Source: Candidatus Gastranaerophilales bacterium (GTDB lineage Bacteria; Cyanobacteriota; Vampirovibrionia; Gastranaerophilales; Gastranaerophilaceae). From it: DNA of 64,000 nt. Position 1 is the stretch's first letter; every line of letters starts with the position of its first letter. A program made the translations under genes and the position numbers. The notes beneath the pieces are model-generated. The model was given only the letters and a program-made list of their open reading frames with translations. It was not told the DNA's origin and made no database searches. The DNA lies in NCBI GenBank assembly GCA_944326565.1, contig CALVEL010000001.1, forward strand, positions 248,001 through 312,000, read 5' to 3'. Shown here one piece after another: positions 56,244 through 64,000 of the stretch.

Positions 56244-56306
56244 ATCAAATGAAAGAGTAAACGTTAAATATTGTAAGCTATATTAAAAAGAAAAAGGAAA
56301 TATAGA

Positions 56307-59300
56307 ATGGAAACATATACAAATTCAAAGAAGACTCTTGATTATATAAATAAACAGATGGATAAAAAAGGTTTGAATAACCTTCTATCTCAAATTTATC
56401 TTGAGTTTGGCGGAGCAAAAACCGCAGAGCTTGCAAATAGTTTGAAAAACCTGGGTTATAAATACGCAACAAAATCAGGTACAACAATTTCAATTGCAGA
56501 CTTGCAAGTTCCATCAGTTAAAAAAGAGTTGCTCCAAGAAGCCGAAAAAGAAATTGAAAAATCAACAAACAGATATTTAAAAGGTGAAATTACAGAAGTA
56601 GAAAGATATACAAAAGTTATTGACACTTGGTCTGAGACAACAGAAAAATTGACAGCACAAGTAGTTGAAAACTTTGATAAATTGAACCCTGTATATATGA
56701 TGGCATTCTCCGGTGCGAGAGGTAACTTATCACAGGTATCACAATTAGTTGGTATGCGTGGTTTGATGGCAGACGCACAAGGTCAAATTATCGACTTGCC
56801 TATTAAATCAAACTTTAAAGAAGGTCTTTCTGTTACAGAATACATTATTTCATCATACGGTGCACGTAAAGGTCTTGTAGATACTGCGTTAAAAACAGCT
56901 GACTCAGGATATTTGACAAGACGTTTGGTTGACGTAGCTCAAGATGTAATTATTCGTGCAGATGATTGCCATACTACAAAATCTATCAATATGAAACCGA
57001 TTACAAACGGAGATGCTGTAATTGTTCCGTTGATTGATAGGTTATTAGGAAGAACAATTGCAGAAGATATAGTAGATACAGATGGTACTGTGCTTGTAAA
57101 ATCTGGTACTACTATGAATCGTGATGATATTAAAAAAGTTGCTCACTTGAATCTTCAAGAATTAAAAGTTCGTTCAGGATTAACTTGCGGACTTGAGTAT
57201 GGTATTTGCCAAAAATGCTACGGCTGGGCAATGACTACCCAAAAGCTTGTAGATATAGGTGAAGCAATCGGTATTATTGCCGCACAGTCAATAGGTGAGC
57301 CCGGAACTCAATTGACAATGAGAACTTTCCACACCGGTGGTGTATTCAAAGGTGCCGGTGCTATGAAAGCGATAGAAGCAAAATCAGCAGGTGAAGTTAT
57401 ATCTAATGTAAAAACACGTGAAGTAAGAACACGTCATGGTGATGTTGTAAAAGTTGCAAATTATGAAGCTGATATTGAGGTAAAAGGTGCTAAACGTACT
57501 GATAAATATCATATCCCAGCTGGTTCTACAGTATACTTTGAAAATGGTATGCAGGTAGAAAAAGGATTCAAGCTTGCAACATATGAACCTGTATCATCAG
57601 GAGATGGTTCTCGTTTAACTGAAAAAGCTACAAAAGATATTACATCTGATTTATCAGGTGAAGTTATTTATGAAGACTTCATTGCAGATGAGAAAAAAGA
57701 TCGTCAGGGTAATATTTCAAGAACTACAAACAAACAAGGTATAATTTGGGTTCTTGGCGGGGATGTATATAATTTACCAGGCGGTTCAAAAGTTCTTGTA
57801 AAAAATGAGCAAAAAGTTACAGAAGGTGAAAAGTTAGCTGAAACTTTGACTATATCAGAACATGGCGGAGAAGTTCGCTTTGGTGAAGATTTAGTTATAG
57901 AAGATGTCAAATTCGAAGGCAAAAACATAAAGAAGATTGTACAAGGTAAAGAATTGACAATTGTAATAGCATCTTTGCAACCAGAAAATGCTGCATTTGA
58001 ACAAACTAAAAAAGAACAACTATGGACAGTTAACAAAACTGGCGAAAAATATATAGTAAAAGCTCCTGTTGATACTCCGGTTGAAAACGGAATGATTATA
58101 GCAGAGCTTTTAGATGATGAATGTGCTGTTACATCTTCAGGTGAAATCAGATATGTGGATGTAGAAGTTGATGAAAATCAAATTATTACAAAGCCTGGAT
58201 CTGTAGTATTTATTCCTGAAGAAATTCACCAAATTTCAAAAGACAGTTCTTTGAAAATGGTAGATAGCGGAACTTTCGTTACAGCAGGTACAGAAGTTGT
58301 AAAAGATGTATACTGTCATATTGATGGTATTGTTGAATTTAAAGAATTCAATGATATAATTCACGAAATTACTGTAAGACCTGGTGAAGTACATACTTTA
58401 TCAAGTATTTCTGAATTGAAAGTTGATGAAGGTGAAGTAGTTAAAAAAGGTACATTGATAGCAGAAGGTATCAAAGCAAAAGAAACATCAATTGTTACTA
58501 TAATGGATTCAGCAAATGATGATATTGATATTGATGATTTGGATGAAGAGCTTGATGCAAGTCTTTCATTGGATGAAGATAACATAGCTAATCAACCTGT
58601 ACAAATTTTAATCAGACCGGTTCAAGTATTGGAAGTACAGCAAAAAGATGTGTCAATTAAATTCAACACAACAGATGATTTGATTGATATCGTCCCTGTA
58701 ACACAGCTTCAATACAAAGATGGTGCAAGAGTAAGAAATTTAGACGGTTCAACAATTACAAGAACAAGTTTGGTTCTTCAAATGCAAGGTTATCTATCAC
58801 ACTTAAAAGGTATGGTGGAATTGGATGAAAAAGGTAATTTAAGAATTGTTGTTCTTGAAAACTTGATTGTTCGCCGTGAATTTGAAGGCAATTCAAAATT
58901 GATGTCATCATTACAGACTGAATTGTTAGTAAAAGATGGTCAGACAATTAATCCGAAGACTCCGGTTGCAAAAACACAAGTGCTAGCTATCAATGATGGT
59001 ACAGCATCAATTAATCATGAAAATGATGAAGCAAGAAGATTACTGATTATCTGTGATAACTATGAAACAGTAGTAAAAGTAAGCGGTAAAGCATCAGTTA
59101 AAAAAGGTGACTTTGTGAAACTTGATTCAATAATTACAGATAACGGAGAAAAATCACCAGTGTCAGGACAGATTGTTGCTGTAAATAAAGGCGAAATTAA
59201 AATCAGAAATGGTCGTCCTTATTTAATCAGCCCCGGTACAATGCTTCAGGTAGAATCTGGTGCACTTGTTCTTCGAGGTGATATAATTGCAACACTTGTA

Positions 59301-60170
59301 TTTGAAAGACAAAAAACAGGTGATATCGTTCAAGGTCTTCCGAGAGTAGAAGAGCTGTTAGAAGGTCGTAAACCAAAAGACTGTGCAATTTTAGCTGAAA
59401 TGGACGGAGTTGCTGAAATTGAAACAGATGATGATTTGCCAAGATTATATTTAGTAACAGATAATGGACGTACAGAAATTAAGTATGCTATTGATGCTAA
59501 TATAATTGTTCAAGACAAGCAGAAAATCAAAAAAGGTGAGCCTTTAACAAGTGGTCCTTTGAACCCGCATGATGTAATCAGACTTTGCGGACCGGAAGCT
59601 GCTCAGCAGTATTTGGTGGATGAAGTACAACGTGTATACAGATCTCAAGGTGTAGAAATTGCTGATAAACACGTTGAAATTATAGTTCGTCAAATGACTA
59701 AGAAAGTAAAAGTTGTTGATGCTGGTGATACAACATTATTACCAGGTGAGTTAGTTGAAATTCAGCATTTTGAAAATGTCAATAAACAGGCTGAAGAAGA
59801 AGGCAAAGCTCCTGCAACTTGCGAATATATGTTATTAGGTATCACAAAAGCTTCATTAAATACTGAAAGCTTCATTTCAGCTGCTTCATTCCAAGAAACA
59901 ACAAGAATCTTGACAGAAGCTGCAGTTGATGGAAAGAAAGATATGTTGAGAGGATTGAAAGAAAACGTAATTATTGGACGTTTAATCCCTGCAGGTACAG
60001 GATTCCATCATTTGACAAATGCTAATGAAGAAAAAGAACGAGAAGCAAGAAAACGAGCTGTCGCTCAAAGAAATCAGGCAAGAAAACCTTCTGCAATTTT
60101 AGAAGAAATTGAAGGTATGTTCGGAGCTCCTGATTTCCAATTAGATGATACAAACAATGATGAAGAATAG
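56307..60170 (+). CDS. rpoC2: RNA polymerase beta' subunit (C-terminal part), with large trigger-loop insertion
   Basis: 1287 residues. ATG follows AAAAAGGA. The bridge-helix region ([20 protein letters not shown]), the Cys cluster (DDCHTT...[11 protein letters not shown]) and the trigger-loop start [14 protein letters not shown] (near residue 338) are clear. The trigger loop is interrupted by ~650 residues of beta-rich sandwich-barrel repeats (GEVV.KG-like) before [17 protein letters not shown] near residue 1009. This matches the cyanobacterial SI3 insertion. The C-terminus contains the usual [21 protein letters not shown]. Confidence 0.97.
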   Translation: METYTNSKKTLDYINKQMDKKGLNNLLSQIYLEFGGAKTAELANSLKNLGYKYATKSGTTISIADLQVPSVKKELLQEAEKEIEKSTNRYLKGEITEVERYTKVIDTWSETTEKLTAQVVENFDKLNPVYMMAFSGARGNLSQVSQLVGMRGLMADAQGQIIDLPIKSNFKEGLSVTEYIISSYGARKGLVDTALKTADSGYLTRRLVDVAQDVIIRADDCHTTKSINMKPITNGDAVIVPLIDRLLGRTIAEDIVDTDGTVLVKSGTTMNRDDIKKVAHLNLQELKVRSGLTCGLEYGICQKCYGWAMTTQKLVDIGEAIGIIAAQSIGEPGTQLTMRTFHTGGVFKGAGAMKAIEAKSAGEVISNVKTREVRTRHGDVVKVANYEADIEVKGAKRTDKYHIPAGSTVYFENGMQVEKGFKLATYEPVSSGDGSRLTEKATKDITSDLSGEVIYEDFIADEKKDRQGNISRTTNKQGIIWVLGGDVYNLPGGSKVLVKNEQKVTEGEKLAETLTISEHGGEVRFGEDLVIEDVKFEGKNIKKIVQGKELTIVIASLQPENAAFEQTKKEQLWTVNKTGEKYIVKAPVDTPVENGMIIAELLDDECAVTSSGEIRYVDVEVDENQIITKPGSVVFIPEEIHQISKDSSLKMVDSGTFVTAGTEVVKDVYCHIDGIVEFKEFNDIIHEITVRPGEVHTLSSISELKVDEGEVVKKGTLIAEGIKAKETSIVTIMDSANDDIDIDDLDEELDASLSLDEDNIANQPVQILIRPVQVLEVQQKDVSIKFNTTDDLIDIVPVTQLQYKDGARVRNLDGSTITRTSLVLQMQGYLSHLKGMVELDEKGNLRIVVLENLIVRREFEGNSKLMSSLQTELLVKDGQTINPKTPVAKTQVLAINDGTASINHENDEARRLLIICDNYETVVKVSGKASVKKGDFVKLDSIITDNGEKSPVSGQIVAVNKGEIKIRNGRPYLISPGTMLQVESGALVLRGDIIATLVFERQKTGDIVQGLPRVEELLEGRKPKDCAILAEMDGVAEIETDDDLPRLYLVTDNGRTEIKYAIDANIIVQDKQKIKKGEPLTSGPLNPHDVIRLCGPEAAQQYLVDEVQRVYRSQGVEIADKHVEIIVRQMTKKVKVVDAGDTTLLPGELVEIQHFENVNKQAEEEGKAPATCEYMLLGITKASLNTESFISAASFQETTRILTEAAVDGKKDMLRGLKENVIIGRLIPAGTGFHHLTNANEEKEREARKRAVAQRNQARKPSAILEEIEGMFGAPDFQLDDTNNDEE

Positions 60171-60192
60171 ATTGTTCTTCAATATGTATTTT

Positions 60193-60223
60193 AAAAAGAG
60201 GAGTTAAATACTCCTCTTTTTTT
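60193..60223 (+). terminator. Terminator after rpoC2
   Basis: AAAAAGAGGAG pairs with CTCCTCTTTTT around a seven-base loop. Confidence 0.92.
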
Positions 60224-60295
60224 GTGTTCTAATATATTCATATTATTTTAATATTTGTAATATTTGATATAATATTTTCTAAAATTGGAGTGTTT

Positions 60296-61423
60296 ATGCT
60301 TAAAGAAATGCCATCATTAGAAGATATACGAAGAGATTTTCATAAAATTTATTATAGTGATATATTACCACTTATGTGCAAATATGAAAATGATCGTCAA
60401 TTTGAGTTGCTAAAGTTGTTTATAAAAGAAGCAATTATTTTATTTGTAGTTATAATATTAGGTTATTATCAGTATCTAAGGTTTGCAAGTGGAAAACCGT
60501 TACAAGATATTTATGTAATATTTATGGTTATATTAGTTGTAATAATGCCTGTAATTTCATATGTAGATTGTACTCAATTTGCAGAATTATTAAAAAGAGA
60601 GTGTATGCCAAAAATATTAGAAGCATTTGGTAATATGCGTTGGTATAATAAAAAAGCAGAATGTAAAAAAACTAAGCTAATTAATACTGATAATCAATTA
60701 GCTGAAAGCAATTTATTTAGTGTATATAATCGAAGATCTTATGATGATTCATTTGAAGGGTGCTATAAAGGGGTTAAATTTGGGATATCAGAGACTACTT
60801 TAGTATATGAATCAGGGAGCGGGAAAAATAAACGAATAGAGTTGGTATTTAAAGGTGTAATAATTAATTTCGATTCCAATAAAACTATAAAGAATAAAAC
60901 AATTATCGCAACAAAAAATGATTCTAAAATTAAAAACAGTTATGTATCAATAAGTACAATAATAATCTTAGCTGCAAATGTAATTTTAGGTGTTGTGTTG
61001 CAAAGTTGGAATCTAGTTTTTTATTGTGGACTTCCTATAGTGCTTTTTCTAATTTTTGCAATTATACAAAAGTCTAACAAAAATATGGAAATTCTAAATG
61101 AAATAAAACTTGAGGATCCTGAATTTAATAAAAAATATAAAGCATATTCCTCTGATGAAGTAGAAGGAAGATATTTAATAACACCCGCGTTTATGGAGCG
61201 TTTTAACAATATAAAAACGGCATTTGGTGCAAAAAAAGTTAAATGCTCGTTTTATGGTAAAAGTTTAATGTTTGCAATATCTTCACATAAAAATTTATTT
61301 GAAATAGGTAATCTTTTTACTCCGCTCAACAGCCCAAAACAATTGCAGGTGTTTTCGGAAGAATTGATATCTATTTTAGCATTAATAGATTACTTTAAAC
61401 TTGACGAGAAAACAGGATTATAA
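60296..61423 (+). CDS. DUF3137-like membrane protein
   Basis: 375 residues from ATG 60296, with GGAG six bases before it. Two membrane segments lie near residues 45-65 and 75-95, and two more near 220-260. Between them is a DUF3137-type region: FSVYNRRSYDDSFEGCYKGVKFGISETTL and LVFKGVIINF. The C-terminal part has FMERFNNIKTAFGAKKVKCSF and LMFAISSHKNLFEIG, also family-like. Function of DUF3137 is not known. Confidence 0.65.
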   Translation: MLKEMPSLEDIRRDFHKIYYSDILPLMCKYENDRQFELLKLFIKEAIILFVVIILGYYQYLRFASGKPLQDIYVIFMVILVVIMPVISYVDCTQFAELLKRECMPKILEAFGNMRWYNKKAECKKTKLINTDNQLAESNLFSVYNRRSYDDSFEGCYKGVKFGISETTLVYESGSGKNKRIELVFKGVIINFDSNKTIKNKTIIATKNDSKIKNSYVSISTIIILAANVILGVVLQSWNLVFYCGLPIVLFLIFAIIQKSNKNMEILNEIKLEDPEFNKKYKAYSSDEVEGRYLITPAFMERFNNIKTAFGAKKVKCSFYGKSLMFAISSHKNLFEIGNLFTPLNSPKQLQVFSEELISILALIDYFKLDEKTGL

Positions 61424-61522
61424 AACTCATTCAAATAAAAAAAGCAATTTCTAAATCCAGCAAAGGATTTTGCAAAAGTTTTAAAATTTTTTGCCGTATA
61501 TATTTTTAGAAAGGATTTAAAT

Positions 61523-61687
61523 ATGGCAAGAATAATAGAAGGAAACAGAAGAATTATCAAAATGTCTGTAGATGATGTGTTGAATATTGTACGTGAGTAC
61601 CAACTGATTACAAAAAACTCCTGTTGTTATGAGCATACTCGAGAATTATTAGAAAAAACTGTATTTTTTATACCTGAAGATATATAA
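61523..61687 (+). CDS. 54-residue small protein of unknown function
   Basis: ATG 61523 follows AGAAAGGA at a good distance. The reading is MARIIEGNRRIIKMSVDDV, then LNIVREYQLITKNSCCYEHT and a short end. It is helical and slightly basic, with a Cys pair. It has no membrane segment. The ribosome site and codon pattern support a real gene. Confidence 0.6.
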   Translation: MARIIEGNRRIIKMSVDDVLNIVREYQLITKNSCCYEHTRELLEKTVFFIPEDI

Positions 61688-61771
61688 AAAAGCAGTAAAT
61701 TTTTGTAAATTTTTTTATAAAAATGGCAAAAACTTTCTTGTTTTGTTTTAATAGGAACAAGGAGGTCTGCT

Positions 61772-62200
61772 ATGCAAGTAAATTCAGTAAGAAATTTAGG
61801 TATTACAGCATTTGGAGAAGGAAATACAGAAAATATACAGCCCAAAGGTGCTGTTAATGAAATTCCAAAAGAGCAATCGGCAGTTGAAATAAAGCCGCAG
61901 CCTGAAGCTGATAAATTTGAAAAAGCACAAGATATCTCGAAAAATAACAACTTAGTTGGTATTCAAATGCCTAGTATGTCCCAAATAAGCAAAATGCAGA
62001 CTACCCAAAAAGTTCTTGGCGGTACATTATTTACCGTAGGTCTGCTTGGAGCATTGTCATTTTTAAGTCCTAAAAAATGGGTAACTGCATTATTTACAGT
62101 ACCAGTAGGCGGTATAATGGCATATTTTGGAGCAAATATGTTTAATATGGCTAGAGCTTTAGATAAGTTGAAATCAGTTTCAAATCCCCCGCAAGCATAA
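61772..62200 (+). CDS. Tagged two-TM protein of unknown function
   Basis: 142 residues. The start MQVNSVRNLGITAFGEG resembles the leaders of the kinase-like and CheR-like proteins. A charged linker rich in Pro, Gln and Lys follows. Two hydrophobic segments lie near residues 82-98 (LGGTLFTVGLLGALSFL) and 104-124 (VTALFTVPVGGIMAYFG). AAGGAGG precedes the ATG. Confidence 0.65.
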   Translation: MQVNSVRNLGITAFGEGNTENIQPKGAVNEIPKEQSAVEIKPQPEADKFEKAQDISKNNNLVGIQMPSMSQISKMQTTQKVLGGTLFTVGLLGALSFLSPKKWVTALFTVPVGGIMAYFGANMFNMARALDKLKSVSNPPQA

Positions 62201-62280
62201 TAAAAATATAGCCTGATAAGAGTTTTTAAAAAATCCTTTTTGTTTTATGCTATTATTGAATTCAAAAAGGAGAGGTTTTT

Positions 62281-62694
62281 ATGAAAAAAAATATTATTAT
62301 AGTTGCATTGGTACTTATAGTTCCCCTTGTCGCATTTTGGTTTTTAAGTAATTCAACTTCTACATCTGCAAAAACAGATATGCGAACAAAACAAACTGAA
62401 AGTATTGCAATAGGCAAACCTCAAGTATTAAAATTCACCTCAACAATGTGTCTTGACTGTCAGACTATGAATAAATTGTTTAAAGAAGTATTTCCACAAT
62501 ATGAGGATAAAATAGTTTTGACTGAAATTTCAGTACAAGATGGCAGTGATTTTACAAATGATCAGATTAAAAAATATAACATAACACTTGTACCTACAAT
62601 GATATTTTTAGATTCTGATAATAAGCAAGTAAGACGAGTAGAAGGTGCAATCGAAAAAGACGTATTGGAAAATTATCTGAAGGAACTTAAATAA
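62281..62694 (+). CDS. Membrane-anchored thioredoxin-like protein (CLDC)
   Basis: 137 residues. One N-terminal hydrophobic segment (residues ~4-22) and a thioredoxin fold with a C-L-D-C active site (57-60) and the cis-Pro loop ITLVPTMIFLD. It faces outside the cytoplasm and would reduce or isomerise disulfides. It shares a base with the ccdA start, so the pair forms a redox relay. AGGAGAGG precedes the ATG. Confidence 0.88.
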   Translation: MKKNIIIVALVLIVPLVAFWFLSNSTSTSAKTDMRTKQTESIAIGKPQVLKFTSTMCLDCQTMNKLFKEVFPQYEDKIVLTEISVQDGSDFTNDQIKKYNITLVPTMIFLDSDNKQVRRVEGAIEKDVLENYLKELK

Positions 62695-63398
62695 TGGAAA
62701 ATTACATAGAACTTTTTACCCAAAGCGGGAGTTTACCATTACTTTTTTGGCTGTCTTTTTTAGGCGGAGTTGTCGCTTCGATATCACCCTGCTCTTTGGC
62801 AATGATCCCTTTAATTGTTGGATATATAGGCGGATATTCAAAAGAAAAATCAAGTAAAACTCTTTTACAAATGATTTTCTTTGTGCTTGGGACCGCAATA
62901 GTATTTTCAATAATAGGGATAATTTGCGCTTTAACCGGGAAAGTTTTTGTAGCATTTGCCGGCGGATATTTTGGACTTTTGTTAGCTTCAATAGTTATGA
63001 TTATGGGGCTGAAACTTGTGGGAATTTTAGATTTTGATATGCCGGTTATAATAAAAGAAATGCCCAAAAATGAGGGACATAATACTTTTTTATATCCGAT
63101 AATTTTAGGTGCAGTATTCGCTCTTGCTGGAACTCCATGTTCTACTCCGATTCTTGCTGCAATAATGGCGTTTGCATCACTATCAGCAAGTCTTGCTCAG
63201 TCTGTTGTTATGCTGTTTCTGTTTGCGATAGGACAAGGTATAATCCTTATACTAGCTGGATTTTTGACATCAAAGCTGAAAAATTGGAAAAACTTTTATA
63301 AAATTTCTGATATTTTACTAAAGTCAAGCGGTGTACTTTTAATATTGGCTGCATTATATATTTTTTATAAGATTTTTCTCCCATTTATTGTAAAATAA
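62694..63398 (+). CDS. ccdA: CcdA/DsbD-type membrane electron transporter
   Basis: 234 residues, six membrane helices. Two Cys-Pro signatures are visible: ASISPCSLAMIPL in helix 1 and AGTPCSTPILAAI in helix 4. CcdA carries electrons from cytoplasmic thioredoxin to extracytoplasmic thioredoxin-like proteins, here probably the CLDC protein encoded just before it. It may serve cytochrome maturation or disulfide reduction; no cytochrome gene is nearby. Confidence 0.92.
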   Translation: MENYIELFTQSGSLPLLFWLSFLGGVVASISPCSLAMIPLIVGYIGGYSKEKSSKTLLQMIFFVLGTAIVFSIIGIICALTGKVFVAFAGGYFGLLLASIVMIMGLKLVGILDFDMPVIIKEMPKNEGHNTFLYPIILGAVFALAGTPCSTPILAAIMAFASLSASLAQSVVMLFLFAIGQGIILILAGFLTSKLKNWKNFYKISDILLKSSGVLLILAALYIFYKIFLPFIVK

Positions 63399-63497
63399 CT
63401 AAAAACGAGTTAGAATATATGCATACATAAAGATTTTAAAGCTTTGCTAAGATGTATAAAAGGGATATTAGTTAATGCAAAGCATATGGAGAAAAAT

Positions 63498-63956
63498 ATG
63501 AAAACATATGAAGGTCAATTAGTAGCAGGAAATGGAAAATTTTGTATAATATTATCACGTTTTAATGATTTTATAGGCTCAAAATTATTGTCAGGTGCAA
63601 TAGATGAGCTTAAACGCCATGGTGTGTCTGATGATAATATAGATTTAGTAAAAGTTCCCGGAGCTTTTGAAATTCCGATAGCAGCTCAAAAATTTGCGAA
63701 AAGCGGCAAGTATGATGTAATAATAACACTTGGTGCCGTAATAAAAGGTTCTACTCCGCATTTTGATTATGTGAGTGCTGAAGTTTCTAAAGGTGTAGCC
63801 CAGGTAAGTCTTCAAACAGGAATTCCTGTCATATTCGGTGTGCTGACAACTGATAATATTGAGCAAGCAATAGAAAGAGCAGGTACCAAATCAGGAAATA
63901 AAGGTGCAGATGCTGCAAAATCAGCTATCGAAATGGCAAATTTAATGAAACAATAG
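63498..63956 (+). CDS. ribH: 6,7-dimethyl-8-ribityllumazine synthase
   Basis: 152 residues from ATG 63498, after TGGAG; a longer frame from 63444 is not favoured. The motifs [34 protein letters not shown] and [14 protein letters not shown] are typical. It makes the riboflavin precursor as an oligomer. A hairpin with GCTTTGC (63441-63447) and GCAAAGC (63477-63483) lies in the leader, but no FMN riboswitch core is seen. Other rib genes are not in the window. Confidence 0.96.
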   Translation: MKTYEGQLVAGNGKFCIILSRFNDFIGSKLLSGAIDELKRHGVSDDNIDLVKVPGAFEIPIAAQKFAKSGKYDVIITLGAVIKGSTPHFDYVSAEVSKGVAQVSLQTGIPVIFGVLTTDNIEQAIERAGTKSGNKGADAAKSAIEMANLMKQ

Positions 63957-63972
63957 GAGTGTGAATTTTTAA

Positions 63973-64000
63973 ATGGTAATGAATGTAAAAGCAATAAGAA
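63973..64000 (+). CDS. Start of a gene cut by the window end
   Basis: AGGAG at 63955-63959 precedes ATG 63973. Nine codons (MVMNVKAIR) are visible before the window ends. An in-frame ATG at 63979 is a second option. Nothing can be said about function. Confidence 0.4.

Noticed and set aside
54534-60170. rpoC broken by a frameshift or sequencing error
   Set aside because: Both parts have their own ATG with a good ribosome site, a 63-base gap separates them, and the break point matches the natural cyanobacterial split.
63399-63497. FMN riboswitch before ribH
   Set aside because: The leader is under 100 bases and lacks the conserved RFN-element segments; only a simple hairpin is visible.

Overview
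The window is AT-rich bacterial chromosome with densely packed genes on both strands. The strongest lineage marker is the RNA polymerase locus: rpoB is followed by rpoC split into rpoC1 and rpoC2, and rpoC2 carries a very large trigger-loop insertion. That layout is typical of Cyanobacteria and their non-photosynthetic sisters. No photosynthesis or carbon-fixation gene is present. There is an anaerobe-type oxidative-stress cluster (PerR, rubredoxin, two rubrerythrins, flavodiiron protein) and a diderm envelope toolkit (LptC/LptA, meso-DAP-type MurE, periplasmic amidase). My inference is a gut-type Vampirovibrionia/Melainabacteria (Gastranaerophilales-like) organism. This rests on gene content, not on a database search.

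Layout. 1-2650: end of pnuC, a small multidrug transporter gene whose 5' end touches a repeat, an AT-rich kinase-like gene bracketed by inverted copies of a ~25-bp intergenic repeat, then a repeat cluster beside an initiator tRNA gene. 2650-4042 (minus): tRNA-fMet, an unknown gene, rnpA, rpmH. 4140-6384: proC, then a second kinase-like protein. 6392-13287 (minus): a cell-wall and metabolism operon ftsI-murE-nagA-ilvD-Fe/S oxidoreductase. 13414-17939: amidase, pepA (minus), an orphan CheR-like methyltransferase and a small unknown partner. 18156-23371: RNase Y, YmdB, PHP phosphoesterase, a pseudopilin-like protein, LOG protein, HEAT protein. 23401-26987: apt, processive glycosyltransferase, HU, prepilin, a small XRE regulator. 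26989-33634 (minus): lptC-lptA-TPR-dprA-topA-aroE. 33770-37064: dapA, secD, secF. 37125-39743 (minus): ssb, four-carbon sugar-acid kinase, pdxA-like. 39979-41784: thrS. 41844-45808 (minus): a two-TM unknown protein and the PerR oxidative-stress cluster. 45928-50720: a small anchored protein, an M16 peptidase and three tandem exported paralogues. 51116-60170: rpoB-rpoC1-rpoC2. 60296-64000: a DUF3137-like protein, two small unknowns, a thioredoxin/CcdA pair, ribH and the start of another gene.

How the genes connect. DapA supplies the DAP precursor used by MurE; FtsI, MurE and the amidase build and remodel septal peptidoglycan, and NagA may recycle amino sugar. LptC/LptA imply lipopolysaccharide transport. 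PerR, rubredoxin, rubrerythrin and the flavodiiron protein form a peroxide/oxygen reduction chain. RNase Y, YmdB and the PHP protein form an RNA/nucleotide-turnover cluster. The pdxA-like gene beside a DUF1537 kinase suggests threonate/erythronate catabolism instead of, or beside, vitamin B6 synthesis.

The most novel signal is a set of otherwise unrelated proteins (kinase-like, CheR-like, two unknowns) that share a short N-terminal pattern, M-[K/Q]-[I/V]-x-[P/S], followed by an F-x-[A/S/G]-like patch. It resembles a sorting or secretion tag. Next are two divergent kinase-like proteins, one of them inside a repeat-bracketed, tRNA-adjacent segment.
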